From contig JAGOZY010000107.1 of NCBI GenBank assembly GCA_018058445.1, forward strand, positions 1-5,085: a stretch of 5,085 nucleotides of DNA, read 5' to 3'. Below the pieces are notes generated by a model. That model was not told the DNA's origin. It made no database searches and saw only the letters and a list, made by a program, of their open reading frames with translations. Within the stretch, counting starts at the first letter, position 1. Every line of letters starts with the position of its first letter. Shown here piece by piece: positions 1-5,085 of the stretch. The translations under genes and the position numbers were made by a program. Source of the stretch: Negativicutes bacterium (lineage in GTDB: Bacteria > Bacillota > Negativicutes > JAGOZY01).

Positions 1-1941
1 TTTGTTGTACTCGATACTGGTTGCAACTGAATTTTCATTACGCGCCCAGTTCCGTCTTGCAACACCACCCATTACGTCCCACATCATTGCCGAGGCAATG
101 ACTTTGGCTGCACGATCAGTACCATCGAGCACCATCCCAAATCCACCGTTGATCGATTTACCGATACCGACACCACCACCATTATGTAGCGCCACTAAAC
201 TCATACCACGAGCACAGTTACCGGCAAAGCACTGAGTAGCCATTTCAGCCATCACATTACTGCCATCTTTAATATTGGAAGTTTCGCGAAATGGTGAATC
301 TGTTCCAGAAACATCATGATGATCTCGTCCGAGCATCACGGGCCCGATTTCTCCATTTTTAATCATTTCATTAAATCGTAGAGCAATCTTCGTTCGGCCT
401 TCGGCATCTTGGTACAGAATTCGAGCTTGAGTGCCCACCACCATTTGGTTTTTTTCCGCTTCTTGAATCCAAATATAATTATCCCGATCTTGACCGCGTC
501 GGTTCGGGTCAATACACTCCATCGCAGCTCGATCGGTTTTGCGTAAGTCTTCAGGATCTCCTGAGAGGCACACCCACCTAAAAGGGCCATACCCATAGTC
601 AAATAATTCCGGCCCAAGAATATCTTCTACATAGGATGGAAAAATGAAGCCATCTTTTTCATCAATTCCATTTTTGGAAACTTCTTTAGCGCCCGCATCA
701 TAAACGGCCTTCAAGAAAGAATTGCCATAATCAAAAAAGTAAGTGCCATTTTCGGCTAAGGCTTTGATCAATTCGAACTGTTTTCGCAAGCTTTTATCGA
801 CTAATTTGATAAATCCTTCTCGGTCTTGAGAAAGCATCGTGGTTCTTTCGTCAAAACTAAGCCCTTGTGGACAATAACCCCCGTCATACGCATTGTGGCA
901 AGAGGTTTGATCAGACAACAACTCAATGTGAATTTGGTGATCTACCGCATATTGGAGAAGATCGACAATATTTCCATGATAGGCAATTGAAATAGGTTCT
1001 TTTTTATCCAAATATTCTTTTGCGGTTTTGAATACCTCTCCCAAGTCATCACTGATTTTTGCGACCCACCCTTGCTGATGACGAGTTTCAATTCGCGATA
1101 AATCTACCTCTGCAATAATACCCACACCATTCGCCATTTCAATCGCTTTTGGTTGGGCACCACTCATTCCACCTAAGCCGCTAGTAATAAACAAATGTCC
1201 ACGCAAATCTTCATCGTGCTTTAAGCCCAATTTAAGTCGGCCTGCATTTAAGATCGTATTGAACGTACCATGTACAATCCCCTGAGGACCGATGTACATC
1301 CAACCACCTGCAGTCATTTGACCATAATTGGCAACGCCCATTTGCTCGGCAATTTCCCAATCCTCTAAGTTATCAAACATCCCTACCATCAGTGCGTTTG
1401 TGATGATCACTCTGGGTGCATCCGGCTTTGAAGGAAATAGTCCCAGCGGATGGCCCGACTCAATCACAAGAGTCTGATCTTGGGTTAATACTTCCAGATA
1501 TTTTTTGATTAGTCGATATTGCATCCAGTTTTGAAAAACGCTACCAGTTTCGCCATACGTCACTAATTCATATGGATAAAGTGCGATCTCAAAGTCCAAA
1601 TTGTTATCGATCATGACTTGGAAGGCTTTACCCTCCACACAAGCTCCTTGATACTGATCAATGGGTTTACCATAGATTCTTCCCTCTGGACGGTATCGGT
1701 AGGCATAAATCCGCCCATAAGTGACAAGTTCCTCCATAAACTCTGGAGCTAATTTTTCATGAAGTTCCTCAGGTACGTACCGCAAGGCATTTTTTAATGC
1801 GACTTCTGCCTGCTGCTTAGTCAAGCGAAATCCTCTATTGGGAGCACGCCGAAGACCTTTGATAAATTCAGGGTATTCAGGTAATCCAGCATCTAATTTG
1901 ATTTCCATGGCTTCAGAGATTTGGCTGTTTTTTATCATCAT
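1..1941 (-). CDS. hutU: Urocanate hydratase (urocanase), 3' end cut by window edge
   Basis: Cytoplasmic NAD+-dependent enzyme that hydrates urocanate to 4-imidazolone-5-propionate, the second step of histidine degradation. The minus-strand frame is open for 647 codons from the ATG to the window edge, with no stop. Family signatures are clear: QMTAGGWMYIGPQGI at about residues 208-222; the glycine-rich TSGLGGMSGAQPKA from about 253, typical of the NAD-binding core; DQTSCHNAYDGGY from about 344; and GPFRWVCLSGD with Cys458, which aligns with the active-site cysteine region of the family (Cys410 in Pseudomonas putida). The wording of these motifs and the length fit the long form of about 670-680 residues known from streptococci, Bacteroides and animals, not the roughly 555-residue Pseudomonas/Bacillus form. 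Some 25-30 C-terminal residues should therefore lie beyond the edge. Two ATGs are adjacent (1941 and 1938); both fit the ribosome binding site, so the start is uncertain by one codon. No frameshift or missing motif was seen. It is transcribed divergently from the GntR gene. Confidence 0.97.
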   Translation of the reverse strand, partial: MMIKNSQISEAMEIKLDAGLPEYPEFIKGLRRAPNRGFRLTKQQAEVALKNALRYVPEELHEKLAPEFMEELVTYGRIYAYRYRPEGRIYGKPIDQYQGACVEGKAFQVMIDNNLDFEIALYPYELVTYGETGSVFQNWMQYRLIKKYLEVLTQDQTLVIESGHPLGLFPSKPDAPRVIITNALMVGMFDNLEDWEIAEQMGVANYGQMTAGGWMYIGPQGIVHGTFNTILNAGRLKLGLKHDEDLRGHLFITSGLGGMSGAQPKAIEMANGVGIIAEVDLSRIETRHQQGWVAKISDDLGEVFKTAKEYLDKKEPISIAYHGNIVDLLQYAVDHQIHIELLSDQTSCHNAYDGGYCPQGLSFDERTTMLSQDREGFIKLVDKSLRKQFELIKALAENGTYFFDYGNSFLKAVYDAGAKEVSKNGIDEKDGFIFPSYVEDILGPELFDYGYGPFRWVCLSGDPEDLRKTDRAAMECIDPNRRGQDRDNYIWIQEAEKNQMVVGTQARILYQDAEGRTKIALRFNEMIKNGEIGPVMLGRDHHDVSGTDSPFRETSNIKDGSNVMAEMATQCFAGNCARGMSLVALHNGGGVGIGKSINGGFGMVLDGTDRAAKVIASAMMWDVMGGVARRNWARNENSVATSIEYNK

Positions 1942-1947
1942 TATCCA

Positions 1948-1954
1948 CTCCTTT
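1948..1954 (-). promoter_or_regulatory. Ribosome binding site of hutU
   Basis: On the minus strand this reads AAAGGAG and lies 6 nt before the ATG at 1941 (9 nt before the ATG at 1938). It is a near-ideal Gram-positive Shine-Dalgarno sequence and fixes the hutU start to these two adjacent codons. Confidence 0.85.
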
Positions 1955-1973
1955 ATCCTTCATACTTTTACCC

Positions 1974-1989
1974 ATCTAGTTGTCTAGAT
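1974..1989. promoter_or_regulatory. Perfect inverted repeat, candidate operator in the hutU leader
   Basis: The arms ATCTAG (1974-1979) and CTAGAT (1984-1989) are exact reverse complements separated by TTGT. The inner GTCTAGAT (1982-1989) matches 7 of the 8 positions of the pattern GTnTAnAC reported for operators of the HutC subfamily of GntR regulators, counting the two n positions as matched (5 of 6 fixed bases). It sits about 20 nt upstream of the hutU Shine-Dalgarno, so bound protein could block transcription or lower initiation. That it binds the divergent GntR protein is inferred from position and symmetry only. The arms are too short and AT-rich to be a terminator. Confidence 0.4.
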
Positions 1990-2036
1990 CGCAACATGAT
2001 TTAAAAAATATGCAATCTAAATCACTGACTAAAAGT

Positions 2037-2047
2037 AATCATTGATT
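2037..2047. repeat. Short palindrome AATCA-T-TGATT
   Basis: Five-base arms are exact reverse complements around a single central T. The palindrome overlaps the end of the 2028-2040 copy of the ACTA...AAAGTAATC repeat. It could be a protein-binding site in the hutU leader, but 11-bp palindromes are common in AT-rich DNA, so the support is weak. Confidence 0.25.
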
Positions 2048-2052
2048 GACAT

Positions 2053-2075
2053 CTATAACATCAACCACCCTCCTT
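2053..2075 (-). other. Strong Shine-Dalgarno with a two-codon ORF in the hutU leader
   Basis: On the minus strand AAGGAGG (2075-2069) is a perfect Shine-Dalgarno core. It is followed after 7 nt by ATG TTA TAG (2061-2053), which would encode only Met-Leu. The stop is directly followed, in the same frame, by a second ORF ATG TCA ATC AAT GAT TAC TTT TAG (2052-2029). No histidine codon is present, so this is not a classical His-rich attenuator peptide. A free-standing ribosome binding site of this quality in a leader is unusual. It may be a regulatory upstream ORF, a decayed gene start, or chance. Confidence 0.35.
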
Positions 2076-2106
2076 CTAACAGGCCTTTGTTGTACCAATT
2101 ATTTAT

Positions 2107-2118
2107 TTGTATATACCA
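2107..2118. promoter_or_regulatory. Palindrome TTGTATATACCA on the hutU -10, candidate GntR operator
   Basis: The core GTATATAC (2109-2116) is a perfect palindrome and matches the GTnTAnAC pattern described for the HutC subfamily of GntR operators. With its flanks it is one base short of TTGTATATACAA, close to HutC sites in Pseudomonas. It covers the candidate hutU -10, so binding there would repress directly. The caveat is that a TATATA -10 element is itself palindromic, so part of the symmetry comes free. Confidence 0.35.
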
Positions 2119-2138
2119 TTATCGATTCATCTTACCAA
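2110..2138 (-). promoter_or_regulatory. Candidate hutU promoter
   Basis: Reading the minus strand, -35 TTGGTA (2138-2133, 4 of 6 to TTGACA), a 17-nt spacer, and -10 TATATA (2115-2110, 4 of 6 to TATAAT) preceded by TGG give an extended -10. The start of transcription would be near 2103, leaving a leader of about 160 nt before hutU. This is the best sigma-A-like candidate I found upstream of hutU; nothing closer to the gene was convincing. Confidence 0.4.
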
Positions 2139-2171
2139 AAATGTACTATACTTTCATAAATAATGCAATGT

Positions 2172-2195
2172 TTTTTTCAGAACTTTCTAAAAATT
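2172..2195. promoter_or_regulatory. Two overlapping CodY-box-like sequences
   Basis: The known CodY motif is AATTTTCWGAAAATT. Positions 2181-2195 read AACTTTCTAAAAATT, matching 13 of 15. Positions 2172-2186 read TTTTTTCAGAACTTT, matching 11 of 15. The two share 6 bp, the overlap geometry described for native CodY operators in Bacillus subtilis. CodY is the GTP- and branched-chain-amino-acid-sensing global regulator of many Bacillota and is known to repress hut in B. subtilis. The site lies between the two candidate promoters and overlaps neither. AT-rich sequence gives chance matches, so this is a good candidate, not a certainty. Confidence 0.42.
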
Positions 2196-2257
2196 CTGTC
2201 TTTAATGATTTAACATACTACTAAATTAAAGTAATCTATCCAAAACCCAGTAAAACA

Positions 2258-2266
2258 TGCTATACT
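2258..2266 (+). promoter_or_regulatory. Extended -10 promoter of the GntR regulator gene
   Basis: TGC followed by TATACT (2261-2266) fits an extended -10 element (TGnTATAAT, 5 of 6 in the hexamer). No good -35 is present at 16-18 nt upstream, which is tolerated with a TGn extension. Transcription would start near 2273, giving a leader of about 45 nt. The same CTATACTTT string also occurs at 2146-2154 and could be a second, weaker start. Confidence 0.5.
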
Positions 2267-2305
2267 TTAACGAAGTAACTTAGTCAAGAAAATCTAATCT
2301 TGAAA

Positions 2306-2313
2306 TTGAGGGA
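2306..2313 (+). promoter_or_regulatory. Ribosome binding site that fixes the GntR start
   Basis: TTGAGGGA contains GAGG (2308-2311), 6 nt before the ATG at 2318. The alternative in-frame TTG at 2300 lies upstream of this site and has no Shine-Dalgarno of its own, so ATG 2318 is preferred. Confidence 0.7.
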
Positions 2314-2317
2314 CATT

Positions 2318-3316
2318 ATGAGTGTAGAAATCATACCACCAGACCGCAACGACAATTCAGGTATACCAATTTTTATACAGATTTCTAATTGGATTCTTCA
2401 AAACATTGAGAGCGGTGCATTCCAGCCAAACGATCGATTGCCAACTGAGCGAGAAGTTTCGCAAAAATTTGGCGTATCTCGTGGGACTGTTAAAAATGCC
2501 TTCAAAAAACTCGAGCAAGAACAAGTGATCCAAACAATCCAAGGAAGCGGGAGCTACGTATTAAATAGACACGGAGTGCTTGAGAATTGGAATAAAAAAG
2601 AAGCTCTCAAACTGATCTCATCCACGCTGCAGAAACTACGCAAAATGGATTTATCAGAGAAAGAACTTAGTAACTTGATCCATCTTTGTCTTGCTTCCCA
2701 AGATAGCAATCGCCTTCTTAATGTCGCTATTATTGATAATAATCTGGAAGCCATGCTGGATATGAAAAATCAGCTTTCTTATCTTTCACAGATCTCTATC
2801 TCGATTTTTATCATGGAAAGTATCACAGGGAGTCCAAAAGCCGAAGATTTACTTGAAAACTTCGATCTAATTATTGTAGCGTCACCTCACTATAAAGAAG
2901 TCACATCTTTACTTCCAGATTTGAAAGAAAAAGTGATTGAAGTCGCAGTTTCACCTAGCCAAGAAGCATTAATTGAGCTCGCAACGCTTGATCGCAACGC
3001 TCGAATCGGGATTATTTCCCGCACAAACGTCTTTTTAATTACCGTCCAAGAAACACTGTTTTCTTTCCATTTCAAGCCAGAAAACATCTCTTCATTTTTT
3101 GAACTAGAATACACAGTCGAAACTTTCTTCCCTGGTGGTATTGATGCGTTAATTTCCTTTAGTGACGCACATATCTTTACTAGCGAAAACTTTATCCCTC
3201 GTAACGAAGCCCTACGCGCTAAAGGTGGAAAACTCATCCGCTTTGAATATCAAATAGAACGGGGTTCCCTCATCTATATCGAAGATAAAATTAATTCGTT
3301 ACTGCCAGGTCTGTAA
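2318..3316 (+). CDS. GntR-family transcriptional regulator with a non-UTRA sensor domain
   Basis: Cytoplasmic DNA-binding regulator of 332 residues, starting at ATG 2318. The N-terminal winged helix-turn-helix spans about residues 16-82 and is textbook GntR: IPIFIQISNWIL, then LPTEREVSQKFGVSRGTVKNA with the recognition helix around 54-65, then the wing QTIQGSGSYV at 72-81. A helical, charged linker follows (about 83-130). The rest (about 133-330) looks like alternating strands and helices: LLNVAIIDNN, FDLIIVASPHYKEV, KVIEVAVSPSQEALIELA, ARIGIISRTNVFLITV and DALISF. This reads as a Rossmann-like or periplasmic-binding-like ligand domain. I see none of the UTRA, FCD or aminotransferase (MocR) domains of the usual GntR subfamilies. 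HutC proteins that control hut in Gram-negatives are about 240-250 residues with UTRA, so this is not a standard HutC. Being divergent from hutU it probably controls that promoter, with urocanate, histidine or a related compound as a plausible ligand; both points are inference. Confidence 0.93.
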   Translation: MSVEIIPPDRNDNSGIPIFIQISNWILQNIESGAFQPNDRLPTEREVSQKFGVSRGTVKNAFKKLEQEQVIQTIQGSGSYVLNRHGVLENWNKKEALKLISSTLQKLRKMDLSEKELSNLIHLCLASQDSNRLLNVAIIDNNLEAMLDMKNQLSYLSQISISIFIMESITGSPKAEDLLENFDLIIVASPHYKEVTSLLPDLKEKVIEVAVSPSQEALIELATLDRNARIGIISRTNVFLITVQETLFSFHFKPENISSFFELEYTVETFFPGGIDALISFSDAHIFTSENFIPRNEALRAKGGKLIRFEYQIERGSLIYIEDKINSLLPGL

Positions 3317-3361
3317 CCTCTGCAATTTTACAAGGACATCAGAAATTGCCGAAAAGCTACA

Positions 3362-3393
3362 AGAAAAGGGCTAGCAAATGCTAGCCCTTTTCT
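3362..3393. terminator. Rho-independent terminator, probably bidirectional
   Basis: The arms 3362-3375 (AGAAAAGGGCTAGC) and 3380-3393 are perfect 14-bp reverse complements around the loop AAAT. The plus strand continues with a T/C-rich tail to about 3400. Because the outer stem is A-rich on one side and T-rich on the other, the minus-strand transcript also ends in a U-rich arm. It lies 45 bp after the regulator stop and about 50 bp after the stop of the convergent gene, so it can end both. Confidence 0.92.
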
Positions 3394-3443
3394 CTTTTCT
3401 TAGCCCTATAAAACTTAAACTCTACCTGAGCATGATCAATGAT

Positions 3444-5030
3444 TTAATCAATCCACTCAAACTGACGAATTCCAGTAAGCCCATTTTCAGTAAAATAACT
3501 CCAAAATTTTGAACCATCTTCACTTACTGTTACAATCTGCCCAAACCTTGGTTCAGAGCTGATTCGATCTTTTCCTGTCTCCATGTCAAAAATTCCCCAA
3601 TTCCCATACATATAATAGGGTTGGTAGCGACCATCGCCAGGCCAGTTTTTAAAGACTGTTTCTGGCATCTTGCGTGGTTGTCCTTCCACTTCAGGTGGCA
3701 CAATAGTTTGACCAGTCACCGGAAAATACCCTTCATCTACTTTTCGGATTAGATTTCCTTCATAATCATATACTCGAGTTCGATTGAATTCCCGATTGAT
3801 AAGTAAGCTTTTTCCGAAAAATACCGATTCTGTTAATTTTAAAATTTCGTCTCCGCTTGAATCTTTTATACTGACTTTATGATCGGTTCCAGTATTGATT
3901 TTGCCAAATCCTCCGAACCACCAATTCCCTCCCGGAATAAAAAGCGGCATGTAAAATCCACCAGTTTCCCACGTTTCCAAATACCAGTGTTTATTTTCAG
4001 GGTGAGCAAAATCATTTACAGTTGTCAAAACTTGAGCATTCTTCAAATCTAAGAGTTCATCCCCTTCTTTGATGGGACGACCTAGGCGATAAAATCCCGG
4101 TAAAACTTCTCGTGCCGAGAGATATTCCTTTCTTTTAGCAGCAACTGGTATAGCTTCACCAAAATTTTGATTCCCCAAATAAGGATAAAAAGCCCATCCC
4201 TCTTTTTTTCGACCAAGCAAGCCTTCTAAAATTTTGACATCCGAGCCGTCCTCTGTCTGAGTTTTACGCAAGCTAAGCAGGTCTTTAAATGGCTCTGCAT
4301 TCCCGAGCATAATTTCTTCTAACGACGCATTCCAAACTCGATATCCTTTCGGTTTACCGTCTTTTCCGTTAGACTCACCAGCAAAAATATCCGATCCAGA
4401 AAACAACAATGTTTTAAGATGAGGTAACTCTTTAATGACCTCACCTTGAGAATTCAGCAATTTTAAACCATCTTTTCCATCAAAAGAGTACCAAGTATCT
4501 TTGAGTGGATAATAACGACCTGCTTTCTTCAAATCTGCTTTAAGCAATTGGCCGTTCTTGTAGATAGACATTTTTTCCCAGTTTCCAGTTGTTACATAGC
4601 CATCTCGATAAACAGTCAAATCTTTATATTCTCCTAATGGCATGATAGTTTTTCCGGTCTCCAAATCCATTAGGCCTTGTGACGATCGCTTTCCACTTAA
4701 AGCAAATTGAACTACCGAATAATTTGAATTTCCAGGAAAATTATCGGCCCCATTATAAATAGTCGGAATTCCTAAATCATCCTTCGTACCACCTCGTTCC
4801 GTACCATCTGGCAGAGTTACCACTTTTCCGGAGAGATTCATAAATTGCTTTGGATGTTTCTCCTTCGGCCTTTGAAGCCAAAAAAGCTTTCCCGAATCTA
4901 CATAGTCCACCTTCTCAAACTCAGCTGGAACTGTCAACGTTTCCTGCCAACTTCCAGCATTTACGAGCCCCACTACAGAACTAAAACACAAGACACCACA
5001 AAAGGCCACTGGTAAAATTTTCTTCAACAT
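3444..5030 (-). CDS. Secreted protein with WG-like beta repeats, function unknown
   Basis: Encodes 528 residues. The start is ATG 5030, chosen because a G-rich run (5035-5040) precedes it and a signal peptide begins right there; the upstream in-frame ATG at 5042 has no ribosome binding site. Residues 1-25 form a classical Sec signal peptide: Lys3-Lys4, a hydrophobic core, and a probable type I cleavage at VNA/GS (after Ala25). There is no lipobox and no further membrane segment or cell-wall anchor, so release or loose surface association is likely. The mature part is rich in Gly, Trp and Tyr, with recurring units of the form strand, acidic turn, TGK/NG, strand: GLMDLETGKTIMPLGEY (119-135), GLKLLNSQGEVIKEL (188-202), RVYDYEGNLIRKV (419-431), NWGIFDMETGKDRI (477-490). 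This resembles WG/KWG-type repeats and suggests a beta-propeller-like fold. No catalytic motif was recognised. It converges on the regulator across a terminator and is probably unrelated to histidine use. Confidence 0.85.
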   Translation of the reverse strand: MLKKILPVAFCGVLCFSSVVGLVNAGSWQETLTVPAEFEKVDYVDSGKLFWLQRPKEKHPKQFMNLSGKVVTLPDGTERGGTKDDLGIPTIYNGADNFPGNSNYSVVQFALSGKRSSQGLMDLETGKTIMPLGEYKDLTVYRDGYVTTGNWEKMSIYKNGQLLKADLKKAGRYYPLKDTWYSFDGKDGLKLLNSQGEVIKELPHLKTLLFSGSDIFAGESNGKDGKPKGYRVWNASLEEIMLGNAEPFKDLLSLRKTQTEDGSDVKILEGLLGRKKEGWAFYPYLGNQNFGEAIPVAAKRKEYLSAREVLPGFYRLGRPIKEGDELLDLKNAQVLTTVNDFAHPENKHWYLETWETGGFYMPLFIPGGNWWFGGFGKINTGTDHKVSIKDSSGDEILKLTESVFFGKSLLINREFNRTRVYDYEGNLIRKVDEGYFPVTGQTIVPPEVEGQPRKMPETVFKNWPGDGRYQPYYMYGNWGIFDMETGKDRISSEPRFGQIVTVSEDGSKFWSYFTENGLTGIRQFEWID

Positions 5031-5085
5031 CTTTCCCCCCATATCTATTTAGAGTACTTTGAAAGCATTCCACTCTGCCCTATAG
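5031..5085 (-). promoter_or_regulatory. Upstream region of the secreted-protein gene
   Basis: Only 55 bp are available. The minus strand reads GGGGGGAAAG just before ATG 5030; the G run is an atypical but usable Shine-Dalgarno, with 4 nt (AAAG) after the G run, or slightly less if the first A is counted. I see no convincing -35/-10 pair in the remaining sequence, so the promoter probably extends beyond the right edge or the gene is co-transcribed with one further upstream. Confidence 0.4.

Larger units (their letters stand above)
1942..2317. other. Divergent hutU / gntR control region (overview)
   Basis: This 376-bp AT-rich stretch separates two divergent genes and contains no credible conventional gene. 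From left to right it holds: the hutU ribosome binding site; an inverted repeat at 1974-1989; a short palindrome AATCA-T-TGATT at 2037-2047; a two-codon ORF with a strong Shine-Dalgarno at 2053-2075 (minus strand); a candidate hutU promoter at 2110-2138 with a palindrome on its -10; overlapping CodY-box-like sequences at 2172-2195; and an extended -10 promoter for the regulator at 2258-2266. Two similar segments, ending in AAAGTAATC at 2040 and 2236, flank the middle part. It is long for a simple divergent promoter, which fits several layers of control. Confidence 0.8.

Noticed and set aside
2..617. Short ORFs at 2-235 (plus) and 363-617 (minus, other frame)
   Set aside because: Both lie within the well-conserved hutU frame and have no independent support.
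2042..2224. 60-codon plus-strand ORF from a TTG in the divergent region
   Set aside because: No Shine-Dalgarno sequence, low-complexity composition, no recognisable domain, and it covers several regulatory-looking elements; probably a chance frame in AT-rich DNA.
2300..2317. TTG start at 2300 for the regulator, adding six residues
   Set aside because: The clear Shine-Dalgarno at 2308-2311 lies downstream of that TTG and serves ATG 2318.
2890..3237. 115-codon minus-strand ORF inside the regulator gene
   Set aside because: Antisense shadow of the GntR coding sequence, with no ribosome binding site or domain.
4950..5030. Lipoprotein signal in the secreted protein (Cys11 or Cys15)
   Set aside because: The residues before both cysteines do not fit a lipobox (Phe or Leu at -1), and a type I site VNA/GS follows the hydrophobic core.
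5031..5042. ATG at 5042 as the start of the secreted protein
   Set aside because: No ribosome binding site precedes it, while the G-rich run it contains is well placed for ATG 5030, where the signal peptide begins.
5051..5070. cre-like (CcpA) sequence TTGAAAGCATTCCAC near the right edge
   Set aside because: It lacks the central CG and the right-hand CA of the consensus; two key mismatches make it unconvincing.
1..5085. Mobile elements, CRISPR arrays, tRNA or rRNA genes
   Set aside because: No transposase-like frame, terminal inverted repeats, regularly spaced repeats or RNA-gene signatures were seen.

Overview
The window looks like chromosomal DNA from a moderately AT-rich Gram-positive bacterium, most likely Bacillota. 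The evidence is purine-rich AAGGAG-type ribosome binding sites, Firmicute-like promoter elements, a CodY-box-like sequence, a simple Sec signal peptide on the secreted protein, and a long-form urocanate hydratase. I cannot assign a genus.

Layout. Bases 1-1941 (minus strand) are nearly all of hutU, urocanate hydratase. The frame is open to the window edge, so only the last few tens of C-terminal residues are missing. Bases 1942-2317 are a 376-bp divergent regulatory region. Bases 2318-3316 (plus strand) encode a GntR-type regulator of 332 residues whose C-terminal half is not the usual UTRA sensor domain. A strong, apparently bidirectional terminator hairpin lies at 3362-3393. Bases 3444-5030 (minus strand) encode a secreted protein of 528 residues with WG-like beta repeats. 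It converges on the regulator and is probably a separate transcription unit. The last 55 bases are its upstream region.

How it may work. Urocanate hydratase is the second enzyme of histidine breakdown. The divergent GntR protein is the natural candidate regulator of hutU and of whatever hut genes follow it beyond the left edge. The shared region holds several signals: a candidate hutU promoter with the palindrome GTATATAC on its -10, a perfect ATCTAG-N4-CTAGAT inverted repeat in the predicted hutU leader, a near-consensus CodY box overlapping a weaker one by 6 bp, an extended -10 promoter for the regulator, and a very strong Shine-Dalgarno sequence in front of a two-codon ORF in the hutU leader. 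This suggests local control by the GntR protein combined with global nutritional control by CodY. All regulatory assignments are inferences from sequence pattern. No wholly new system is evident. The most notable points are the non-UTRA GntR protein paired with hutU and the dense control region between them.
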